Shown here one piece after another: positions 1 through 9,600 of a DNA stretch of 64,000 nt (positions are counted from its first letter, which is position 1; every line of letters starts with the position of its first letter). Under the pieces are notes generated by a model. The model did no database searches and was not told where the DNA came from. It worked only from the letters and a program-made list of their open reading frames with translations. Origin of the DNA: JALEFZ01 sp039817415 (GTDB lineage Bacteria > Bacteroidota > Bacteroidia > J057); contig JBCBVV010000028.1 in the NCBI GenBank assembly GCA_039817415.1, positions 1 to 64,000 of the forward strand. Direction: 5' to 3'. A program made the position numbers and the translations under genes.

Positions 1-3000
1 AAATATTCCAGTTGTGGCAGCCTCAGAAAAGAGATCAAAAATGGGCGTGGCACCAGGAATAATTTTTTTCAAAAACTGTCGGGGTAGATTTTGCTGCTCC
101 GATTCGGGAAACAGGATAGACAAATCCAGCTCCACTCCATGGCTGAGCAATTGAGCCAACAAGGACATCAAAGATTGGGTATCTGTTTTTCCTTTTTGGT
201 TAATAGAAACTGCCAGATGAGGTTTCCCCTTCAAATTAGTCGCAATCCAATTTGTACAAGTGGCATTTGCTCCAAGTTCAATAAAAATCCTCGCTCCTTC
301 GGCATAAACCGTATCAACTGTTTTTGGAAAATCTACCTGTTGTGCGCAGACAGCGACTGAATTTTGGGCAATCTTTAAGCTGTCTACTTCGATGGGAGAT
401 TGGCTTATGCTGGAATAGAAGTCAATGTTTGCTTGATTAGTCGTATCAAAATTATGCATATCCAATAAGCCTACTTTCTCTTTGAGACAGAAGTCTTGGT
501 GGATCACATTCTGAAATGGAATCTCAATGACAGGACAGCCTAGTTTCTGGACAATGGCCTGACACGCATCCTTATCACCAGAGATGATGACTTCATTTGC
601 AGTATTGACAAAGGTGAGGTAGACATGTTGATCTAAGGCAACAAGTTTTTCTACCTCTTCTCTCGAAGCGATCAAGACCAAGCTCACCCAACGCGCTTTT
701 GCCTCATCACTAGAAATTCCCCAATGCTCGGCCAGCAATTCCAAGTTCCCTGCAAAGCGATTTTTGAAAATGGGAGATTTCCTGAATTTTTCGGCCCCAT
801 TAGGATGCCATACCTCAAGCGAGTACCACATACTGCTACACTCCCCCATGCTATACCCAAATGCCATATCTGGTTCTAAGCTGAAGAAGGAACGGAGGAC
901 ATGGGTATAATTTGCCGAATAAAAAACACCAGCCGACATCATTGAAATCGCATCTTCATAGATGTTTGGCTTGGGTTGATCTGCTTGCTTTAGCTTAGGA
1001 AATAAATAATCTGACCTAAGAAATTGATCCAACTTATTCTTTCCCAGAAGTTCCTCATAACGCTGGAGCAATTCTGGAAATAACTGGAAAAGATCCTGTC
1101 CTAAGCCTGTATAGGCAGTAGCAGAACCAGGATATACAAAAGCTACTTTTCCTCCCTGTTGAACTAAAGGAGTGGGCGTAAAATAACTTCCTTTTGGAGT
1201 CTTTAGCTCTATTCCCTTTTGGAAAGCTTGGTTGATGTTGTGTTTGAAGAAGGTGATCTCCCGAACCAACTCCCCCTTATCTGATGCAATTAAGGTCAAG
1301 CAATGGAGGCGCTTTTCCTCCTTGGCCAAGAGATAATATTCTTTTGATAGCTCGGCAACATTCATGGCACCAGAAGATGCTCTTTCTAGTTCCTCCAATT
1401 TGTTGATAAGCTCAGTTGCATCCTTACCTTTGAGAATAAATAATTTAGGTGCATGCTTATGCAAGAGACTAGTCGATACCTCTCTTTTGTTTACGGACTC
1501 AGACATCCGAACCTGAATACCATGAAGCCCATTGATGGCAGCACGTCTTATATCCTGATCTTCGGTTAGAATCCAAGGGCGAGCGCTAAGCGGAAAGTAG
1601 TATGGGCTGTCCTGAAAAGCGGCTTGGTCTTTAGCGGATTTCCAATTTGGGATACCCGGAATAAAGCAGTGGTGTACACAGAGGGCAGTTTTTAACAAGC
1701 TAGCCATTCCAGATGCAGCGTAGGTATGTCCAATATTTGTCTTAACGGAACCCAAGGCAACAGCTTGCTTCGGCTTAGCAGATAGCAGCCAATTTTTCTC
1801 CTCGGTATCCTCTTTTTGTATGCCCGTAGCAGCTAATTCTATATAATCTGCCCTGATGGCCTTAGCTGCCTTTCCAATATCATCAATAACAGCATAGGCC
1901 TTGGATGTTGATCCAACAGAATTTGTGAGTACAACTGCTCCTGCACCTTCTCCGATGAGCCATCCATGATCGTCTTGATTCAAGGACAAACTAGGTTGAG
2001 AGGAGGTATTTACCTTATTTTTGCTGTTTCGGAGAAGAACATTTTCTAGTCCTCCTGAAAAATCTACCGCACCAACGACTACCGCATCTACTTCACCTAG
2101 AGATAACATATTTTGAGCAATTTCCAGTGTCTTGAAAACTGAATTCTCCCCACAAGAAACTGTAAATGCAGGTCCAGAAAAGTCCCACAAAGCAGATACC
2201 CGACAAGCCATAAGATTACCGATGTAACTGGTAAATTCGCTTGGCATAGGCGTGCCTTCCCTATGGTTCAGGCTATCCTTGCACAACTTCATCAATTCCT
2301 CCTCTTGCTCAGCCGTCAGGTCAATTCCATGCTGCTCAAGAGCTTCCTTCAACTGCCAGGTGGTATCCCAGCGAGCCATGATTTGGTGAATAGCTAGTTC
2401 GGTTTCCATAGCGACCAACACGGCCACATTTTGGGATTCTTTTAGGCCAGCATCTTTGATGGCATTGTCTGCTACTTTTAGGATAAGGGCCTGTTGAGGA
2501 TGAAGCCGTTCGGCCTCCTTGGGCTGGATTTTATACCGGAGTAAATCAATCTCAAAATCTTCTATATAAGCTCCTTTAGGCGGTTTACCATCTTCGAAAC
2601 CATATTCCTCAAGTAGCGTATGATTCTCCTCAAAACCCTTCCACCTGTTATTGGGAAGGGATTTAAAATGCTGTTTGCCCAAATAAATACTTGCATAGAA
2701 ATCATCCAAGGAACTGCATTCCCCAAAATGTGCATCCATGCCAATTATAGCCATAGGCTGTAGCTCAATGGCTTTTTTGACAACAGTTCTAGCCCGATCC
2801 TTGGTATAATTCTGAACCACCATATGGGCATTGGTTCCTCCAAAGCCAAATGAGTTAATTCCAGCCTGTTTATCAGCCTGTTTCCATTCTGTAGTTTGAC
2901 GAATCATATTAGCACTTCCTGACCATTCCTCATCAGGCTGAATAGGATGTTCCAGGTTGATATTGGGAGGAACGACCTCTTTTTGCATGGCCAGCAAGAC

Positions 3001-4143
3001 CTTCAGTAAACCTGTCATCCCAGCTGCCGTCAACAAATGCCCCATGTTGGATTTCACTGAGCCCAATAAGGGAGTAGCATCGTGTTTTTTGAAAAAATTG
3101 GCGATGGAATTTAATTCTGTTACATCACCTAGTGGTGTCCCCGTAGCATGGCACTCGAGGTAAGAAGTATCTTTGGGTGAAATACCATATGGATGGTATG
3201 CACGCTCAAAGGCTAATTGTTGCCCTTTAGGATTAGGGCTAAGTAGAAATTTCCCACGCCCATCATTTGATAAGCCAATACCTCCAATAACCGCAAGGAT
3301 ATTATCTCCATCTCTTTCTGCATCCTCCAGCCTTTTGAGCAAGACCATGCCTGCCCCTTCAGAAGAAACCAAGCCAGCTGAATCCTGATCAAACGGAACA
3401 AATTTTCTTCCCCTAGGTGCATAAGCATGGAAAATAGAGAAGCCTATGTGGATGAACAATTGATCAGAAGCACTTACAGCGCCTGCTAGCATGAGATCGG
3501 ACTTGCCCGTAAGCAGTTCATCACAAGCTAATTTGATCGCATAAAGTGAGGTTGCACAAGCAGCATCCAAGGCATAATGACTTCCCTTCAAGCCAAGTGC
3601 TTCACTGACCATTTCGGAAGGGGTGTATGCCAGTACTTCATTTTCCGGCTGAGGATATTTATGGTCAGGTATAGAAAAGTTTTCTATAGCCAGAAGATCT
3701 TGAATGGCTGCCGAGGTCGTCTGGGTATAGACATCAGCCAATATTCTGTGGGTGGAACGGGTAGGGAAAGACAAGTTACCCAGAATCAGCCCACATTTAT
3801 CCAGCAATTTTTTGTCATTCAAATATCCTCCATCTCGAAGGGCTTCTTTGGCCACATAAAGTGACCATTGGAAAAGCTTGTCTTGTTTCGCCAAGAAATC
3901 GGCAGGAAGCTGGTATCCACTAGGATCAAATTCAAAATCCCTGATGTAGCCCCCCCGCAAGGAATAACACTTATCTGCTATTCCTTTGTTAGGCTGAAAA
4001 AACTGTTCAGGATCCACCCCAAAGTCATCCGCTGTTGCAGTCCCAGTCAAGTCTTTTTCAAGCATCAGATTTTCCCAGAATTCCTCGGGAGTAGAGGAGC
4101 CTGGAAATAGCGCTGAAGTTCCTATAATTGCTATTTTCGCCAT
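1..4143 (-). CDS. PUFA synthase subunit KS-CLF-AT (PfaC/PfaB-like), partial
   Basis: The frame is open from ATG at 4143 to the left edge (1381 codons), so the C-terminus is missing. The first ketosynthase (KS) has an ACATS active-site context with Cys196 and a later GTNAH motif. The second KS-like unit, at about residues 430-830, sits where the chain-length factor (CLF) of PUFA synthases lies and carries Cys664 in an SCGENS context rather than the usual ACSSS. An acyltransferase (AT) follows, with GYSMGE and Ser1098. The order KS-CLF-AT matches thraustochytrid subunit B and combines what marine gammaproteobacteria split between PfaC and PfaB. The subunit would condense and chain-length-control the growing acyl chain held on the ACPs of the gene at 6641-11260. 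It starts 11 nt after the stop of the KR-DH gene, so they are co-transcribed. An enoyl reductase may follow beyond the window; that is inference. Confidence 0.9.
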   Translation of the reverse strand, partial: MAKIAIIGTSALFPGSSTPEEFWENLMLEKDLTGTATADDFGVDPEQFFQPNKGIADKCYSLRGGYIRDFEFDPSGYQLPADFLAKQDKLFQWSLYVAKEALRDGGYLNDKKLLDKCGLILGNLSFPTRSTHRILADVYTQTTSAAIQDLLAIENFSIPDHKYPQPENEVLAYTPSEMVSEALGLKGSHYALDAACATSLYAIKLACDELLTGKSDLMLAGAVSASDQLFIHIGFSIFHAYAPRGRKFVPFDQDSAGLVSSEGAGMVLLKRLEDAERDGDNILAVIGGIGLSNDGRGKFLLSPNPKGQQLAFERAYHPYGISPKDTSYLECHATGTPLGDVTELNSIANFFKKHDATPLLGSVKSNMGHLLTAAGMTGLLKVLLAMQKEVVPPNINLEHPIQPDEEWSGSANMIRQTTEWKQADKQAGINSFGFGGTNAHMVVQNYTKDRARTVVKKAIELQPMAIIGMDAHFGECSSLDDFYASIYLGKQHFKSLPNNRWKGFEENHTLLEEYGFEDGKPPKGAYIEDFEIDLLRYKIQPKEAERLHPQQALILKVADNAIKDAGLKESQNVAVLVAMETELAIHQIMARWDTTWQLKEALEQHGIDLTAEQEEELMKLCKDSLNHREGTPMPSEFTSYIGNLMACRVSALWDFSGPAFTVSCGENSVFKTLEIAQNMLSLGEVDAVVVGAVDFSGGLENVLLRNSKNKVNTSSQPSLSLNQDDHGWLIGEGAGAVVLTNSVGSTSKAYAVIDDIGKAAKAIRADYIELAATGIQKEDTEEKNWLLSAKPKQAVALGSVKTNIGHTYAASGMASLLKTALCVHHCFIPGIPNWKSAKDQAAFQDSPYYFPLSARPWILTEDQDIRRAAINGLHGIQVRMSESVNKREVSTSLLHKHAPKLFILKGKDATELINKLEELERASSGAMNVAELSKEYYLLAKEEKRLHCLTLIASDKGELVREITFFKHNINQAFQKGIELKTPKGSYFTPTPLVQQGGKVAFVYPGSATAYTGLGQDLFQLFPELLQRYEELLGKNKLDQFLRSDYLFPKLKQADQPKPNIYEDAISMMSAGVFYSANYTHVLRSFFSLEPDMAFGYSMGECSSMWYSLEVWHPNGAEKFRKSPIFKNRFAGNLELLAEHWGISSDEAKARWVSLVLIASREEVEKLVALDQHVYLTFVNTANEVIISGDKDACQAIVQKLGCPVIEIPFQNVIHQDFCLKEKVGLLDMHNFDTTNQANIDFYSSISQSPIEVDSLKIAQNSVAVCAQQVDFPKTVDTVYAEGARIFIELGANATCTNWIATNLKGKPHLAVSINQKGKTDTQSLMSLLAQLLSHGVELDLSILFPESEQQNLPRQFLKKIIPGATPIFDLFSEAATTGIF

Positions 4144-4154
4144 GTTGCTGTCTT

Positions 4155-6605
4155 CTACCAAGTCAAGTTATTCGAGATGGTTACCACTGCTCCTTTCGTT
4201 TCGATATACACAGTCCCTTCTTCATCATAAACCGTACAATCCGCTACCATTTTCACCTCAGTATCCTCCACAATATTTACCTGAACAAATAGCTTCTTCC
4301 CAAAAGGGGCTTGTTTGTAAAAGACAGCGCTATCGGTTTGCAAGGGGAGACATTTCGCCTTGTTTTTATTTTTTGCTACCCAAACCAACATCCCCTGGTA
4401 TTGTATGTCTGCGAAAAAGGTGTTGACCGAAAATAAAGGGAATTGGCCTTGATCCTGTAAAGGTATTTCTGGGGCTTGACACGACAGAATGATCTGTTTA
4501 CTTGTACAATCAAGCACCTCCTCTATTCCCTGAAAATGAGCACCATGAAATAAGGATCCGTCCTCATACAAAATTGCTCCTTCTGTGCTAGGATAGGTGC
4601 CGCTTATAGATGGAGAAGACTTAGGCCCTTCTGGAATAGATCGTTTGTTGACCAAGGTAATTTTCGCCTTATAATGGTAAAGGGGTAGCTTTCCACCTTC
4701 ACTTAGAATGGTAGTTTCGAAGGAAATCTGTTCGGCATCTTTACTTGTTTCCTTGATGTCAAGCACGTAGACTTCCTTTTGCGTCCCATCAAAAACAATC
4801 CCCTTAAATAATTTGGTGTCAGCTATCTTGAATACCTGATAATCAGGATAGAGATTCTCGCATACTTGAGCCATCCATCCTACTGCATTTACAATAGGCA
4901 AAACGGCTTTGCCTTGTATCACATGATGGTGAAGAAAGGGGTTCTCATCCAAGGTGAGCTTCCTGTGAATGTGATAGGTATCCAGCTTTCCTAAATGACT
5001 TACGGCTGAAGGTAGCGTCCCCCCGATGATACACTGGGCTTGAGCACTGTAGGCTTCGTTTAACTCATTCACCAATAAAGCGGCACCTCCTTGGCTGTTG
5101 ACGAGGGAAATACCTGCCGCCTCAAACAGTGCTTTTAGTTCCCCACTTACCATACCACTGTCCCATGCTCCCCAATTGATGGCTGAGACATGTGTATTGG
5201 GGTGATTTGTCTTGAAAAGATGAGCCGCCTTACTCAGAATTTCATTTGCAATGGCATAATCTGTTTGCCCTACATTCCCATAAAAACCTGCTACAGAAGA
5301 AAATAGGATCAGGTGGTCAAGTTTATTGAGATTTATAGTTCCCAAAAGACTCAGCAGGCCATCTAGCTTTACAGAAAGTACGTTTTCAAAATCAGCTTCT
5401 GATTTGTCTTGGATATACTTATCGGCCAATCTACCAGCCCCATGGATAAGGCCAGTGATGGGACCAAACTGGGCCAGCACCTTATCGAGTGCCATCTTGA
5501 AGCTTCCCAACTTGGTAACATCCCCTTGGACATAAGCCACTTCGGCTCCGTAAGATCTAACTAGATCCAAGGTAGCCTGTATCTCTTTTTTAGCTACTAT
5601 TTTCTTGAAAAGACTCTTGACCTTTGGCAGACTTGGCTTTTCACCTCTTTCCTTCAAATCCTGCATAATGAGCCTTTTTAACGTCCCTTCATCAGACTCA
5701 TGCTGCGCATAAGAAGGCACTTCAAAGGTCATGTCGGATCGGCCCAGCAGAATAAACTTTGACTGAAAAGTTTTCGCCATTTCAACAACGCAACTGGCCG
5801 TCACCCCTCTTGCTCCACCACTTACCAAAAAGACAGAATCTTTGCTCACCTTCGTTTTAATAGGGTGGTTTTCTAGGAGCTGAACCTCTTTGACAGAAGT
5901 TGTTTTTCTTCCTTCCTGCGAAATTCCTACCTCAATGAGGCTAAGATTAGGATCGTGAAGCTCATCAAAGATATGATTGGCAATTTCAGTAGTTGGAAGT
6001 TCGGGCTCTATATCTACCACTCTACAAAACACAGGAGACCATTCAAGATTTAGACACTTTACCAATCCTGTAATTCCGCCTCCAACAACCGAAGTATTTC
6101 CCCTCTTTCCTTGACCTAGTTTTCCGTCCATTCTGGTGATGGCAACAAAATTAGCCCTTTGCTGCTCGCCAAGTTCGTTTAGGTCTTTTTGTATATGTTT
6201 GGCAATGAAAAAGAGAGCTTTGACTATATCTTTTTCAGCTTTGAAATGCTGGGTGAAGTTTCCTGTCTGAAATTCGAAATGAGGATGTAAATGTATAAAG
6301 CTTCCTGTATTTCCATACTGCTTATGAATCTGCTCGACAGCTTGCCCAACTGCTTCATCTGAGTATGCTGATAAATCAACAGAGTTCTCAGCAATTGGAT
6401 TGGGAATGTTAGGGAGGTTTAAGACAACCACACGATGACCAGCCGCCTTCAACTTATTCAACATCTGCACACTTAGATCAGAACCGTCGTTTGTCAAAAG
6501 TGTGTGATGAGTAGAAGGAAGGGTAAATTCTAAGAAATCAGGCTTTGGTAAGAAAGAAAGGCCAACTTCATAGCGTGCTACACCATGAAATTGACCTGTC
6601 TTCAC
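4155..6605 (-). CDS. Ketoreductase-dehydratase part of PfaA, separated by a -1 frame shift
   Basis: The product contains a ketoreductase with the NAD(P)-binding SGGARG motif (about residues 262-267), an FSSVAG segment, and catalytic Tyr450 in DYAIAN. A hotdog dehydratase follows, with the H-xxx-G-xxxx-P signature HVIQGKAVLP. In known PUFA synthases these KR and DH domains are the C-terminal part of PfaA, directly after the ACPs. Here they lie in the -1 frame relative to the upstream gene. The only in-frame start near the N-terminus is GTG at 6605. The first in-frame ATG is 47 codons later, after residues that look like part of the KR structural subdomain (RYEVGLSFLP). The frame stays open upstream through 6606-6662 into the A10 run, with no stop. 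The protein is therefore probably made as a fusion with PfaA by slippage, or the split reflects an indel. The downstream subunit starts 11 nt later. Confidence 0.85.
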   Translation of the reverse strand: MKTGQFHGVARYEVGLSFLPKPDFLEFTLPSTHHTLLTNDGSDLSVQMLNKLKAAGHRVVVLNLPNIPNPIAENSVDLSAYSDEAVGQAVEQIHKQYGNTGSFIHLHPHFEFQTGNFTQHFKAEKDIVKALFFIAKHIQKDLNELGEQQRANFVAITRMDGKLGQGKRGNTSVVGGGITGLVKCLNLEWSPVFCRVVDIEPELPTTEIANHIFDELHDPNLSLIEVGISQEGRKTTSVKEVQLLENHPIKTKVSKDSVFLVSGGARGVTASCVVEMAKTFQSKFILLGRSDMTFEVPSYAQHESDEGTLKRLIMQDLKERGEKPSLPKVKSLFKKIVAKKEIQATLDLVRSYGAEVAYVQGDVTKLGSFKMALDKVLAQFGPITGLIHGAGRLADKYIQDKSEADFENVLSVKLDGLLSLLGTINLNKLDHLILFSSVAGFYGNVGQTDYAIANEILSKAAHLFKTNHPNTHVSAINWGAWDSGMVSGELKALFEAAGISLVNSQGGAALLVNELNEAYSAQAQCIIGGTLPSAVSHLGKLDTYHIHRKLTLDENPFLHHHVIQGKAVLPIVNAVGWMAQVCENLYPDYQVFKIADTKLFKGIVFDGTQKEVYVLDIKETSKDAEQISFETTILSEGGKLPLYHYKAKITLVNKRSIPEGPKSSPSISGTYPSTEGAILYEDGSLFHGAHFQGIEEVLDCTSKQIILSCQAPEIPLQDQGQFPLFSVNTFFADIQYQGMLVWVAKNKNKAKCLPLQTDSAVFYKQAPFGKKLFVQVNIVEDTEVKMVADCTVYDEEGTVYIETKGAVVTISNNLTW

Positions 6606-6640
6606 TCTATGTTCATTCAGTTCACTAATCGAATCCTCAA

Positions 6641-9600
6641 TTAGGACACTACTTTTTTTTTTCCGTTTGCTCCGACGTAGTCCACAATCTCGCCGAGTGT
6701 TCTAAGCTCAGTTAGTTCATTAGGATTAATACCAGAAACCTCAGGATATTTTTGCGTCAGCGCACCAAATATTTCGACTCGCTTAATGGAATCAATTCCC
6801 AAATCAGCTTCCATATCCATCTCCAATTCCAGCATTTCCGCCGGGTAACCCGTTTTTTCGCTGACCACTTCAAGTAGCATATTTGCCAGTTGGCTATTGT
6901 CTACAGGACTTGCCCCAAGCTCCTCAGTTGGTGTAGCAGCCACCGTCTGACTTGCTGAAGAATTGGGTGCTGAATGAGTAGCACCATTAGCACTTACATA
7001 GCTTACTATTTCACCCAGCGTTCTGAGTTCGGTTAATTCATTGGGGTTGATACCAGATACCTCTGGATATTTCTGGGTCAGGGCACCAAATATTTCTACA
7101 CGCTTAATGGAATCAATTCCCAAATCCGCCTCCATATCCATTTCTAACTCCAACATCTCTGCGGGATAGCCGGTTTTTTCGCTGACAACCTCTAGGAGCA
7201 TAGCTGCCAACTGGCCATTATCTACGCTGGAAGGTGCTTCAGCAAGAGGAGGAGCAACTGTTTCAGGCTGAGTTACCACTGGAGCAGCTGTTTCAACTGC
7301 GGTAGAAGCCTGGGTGTTAGAGCCATTGGCCCCTACATAATCGACAATTTCGCCCAGTGTTCTTAATTCTGTCAATTCATTGGGGTTGATGCCCGAAATC
7401 TCTGGATACTTTTGGGTAAGGGCACCAAAGATTTCTACGCGCTTAATGGAGTCTATTCCCAAATCAGCTTCCATATCCATTCCCAGTTCCAACATCTCAG
7501 CAGGATAACCGGTTTTTTCACTCACTACTTCAAGAAGCATATCCGCCAATTGGCTATTGTCTACGCTAGCAGGCGCTCCAACAACTGAAGGTGAAGGAGT
7601 TTCAGGCTGATTTACCACTGGAGCAGCTACTTCTACTTGTGTGGAAGTTTGTGATCCACTTGCATTCGAACCAACATAATCGACAATTTCACCAAGCGTT
7701 CTCAGTTCGGTCAATTCATTGGGGTTGATGCCAGAAACCTCAGGATACTTTTGGGTAAGGGCGCCAAAGATTTCTACACGCTTGATAGAGTCAATTCCTA
7801 AATCAGCCTCCATGTCCATGCTTAATTCTAGCATTTCAGCAGGATAACCAGTTTTTTCGCTGACCACCTCAAGCAGCATACTCGCCAACTGATTGTTGTC
7901 TATTGTTGTGGGTGCAGAAAGCGTTTCAACTGGGGCTGCAATAGCAGTTTCAAGGACTGGTGTTACCACATTTGCAGTAGAAGAATGGCCATTCCCATTT
8001 CCATTTCCATTGGTATAAACGGGCGTATCTAACACGCTTGGAGATACAAGTTGGGAACTACCATTTGAAGTGGACTCCACTGTAGAATTGGGTCCCTCCT
8101 TCATGTTGTTCACAGTATCTGACAACAATTGTAACAACTGTTGAGATTGTTGATTCTGCTCATTCATGAAGCGCTCAAAGATCTCCAGAGACTTGGTCTG
8201 ATTCTCCTTAAATGACGCTAAAGTAGATTGTAACAGTTGGAACACTTCTTTATTCATCATTTCTTCTTCGTTTTCTGTTTGATTGTCAGGCTGATTGATT
8301 GCAACAGGTACCTCAACGATTTTTTCTACCGTTACAATTTTTTCGACGGTTTTTGTTTCCCCTCCCTGAACTTGGAAACCATCATTGAGCGCGTCCTGAT
8401 ATGCTTTTTGAGTAGCAGGAGACACATAATTGTTCCCACTTAGTTGAACCGTCAGTTTTGATTTTGGAGGAAGTGGCGCAAGGTCCTTCTTGTAGGGATC
8501 AATGTGTGAAATGGGTAAGCCTAGGACCTGCATCTGAACCACAGCTTGACGCATTTGAAGATCGCTGTCTTTTTTAGCGTTTGGATTGGTTGCAATGGCC
8601 ACAACGTCCTTACCTTCTAGGATATTCTTAACCAGATTTGTCAATACTCCTTTAGGCCCAAATTCCACAAATACCCTTGCACCAGCCTTATATAGGTTCT
8701 CAATTTGATTTTTGAAGAGAACAGGCTTTAAAATTTGATTCGTCAAAACCGACCTTACACTAAGTGCATCCTTCGGATATACATCCCCAGTAGTATTGGA
8801 ATAAACCGGAATTTGAGGTGAATTGAAGGATTGTTTAGCTGCAAAGGCCGAAAATGGTTCTTGTGCATGCGTAACAAAATTCGTGTGGAAGGCAGCTGAA
8901 ACCGGAAGGGGAATAACAGAGAATCCCTGCGCCTTGAGCTGTTCTTCGGCTTGCTTGATGTGGGATGTTCCACCTGCCAGGATAACCTGGTTATTCGAAT
9001 TTACATTGGCAATAGACACGCCATTGATAGAGGCAATTGCGCTTTGTACTTTCTCCCGTGAAGCCTTCACCGCCAACATGGTTCCTGGATCTGCGGATGG
9101 ATTTGAAAGAGCCATAGCTTCTCCTCTTTTCTTAGCCAGAGCCAAAAAGGTAGCCTCATCATATACACCCGCAGCCCAAAGTGCAGTCAATTCGCCAAAA
9201 CTGTGTCCTGCCGTAAAGTCTGCTTCAAATCCTGCTTGCTGCAACAACTTATATTGTCCCATACTCAATGCGCCAATAGCTGGTTGAGCATGCTGTGTTT
9301 CGGTCAATGTCTTTTGCTGGGACTTCCTTTCTGGTTCTGAGAAAACAGGAATAGGGAAAATGCTTTTTGAAAGCGGCTTTTGCCCTGTTGTCTCGTAATG
9401 TGAATCAATTTGTTGGAAAGCTTGAGCCACAACTGGGTATGCATTTGCCAATTCCTTCCCCATTCCCACATATTGTGAACCCTGTCCGGCAAATAAGGCA
9501 GCTACTTTCGTCATCTTGGCATCAATCCCATTGGGGCGATAATATATACCTTTAGGATGGTCCCAATTTCCTTTGTTGGTAGCTAGCTGTTGGGCCGCAA

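Noticed and set aside
8237..8443. Opposite-strand frames inside pfaA and the other large genes
   Set aside because: They lie fully inside well-supported genes, have no domains and reflect codon bias of the true strand.
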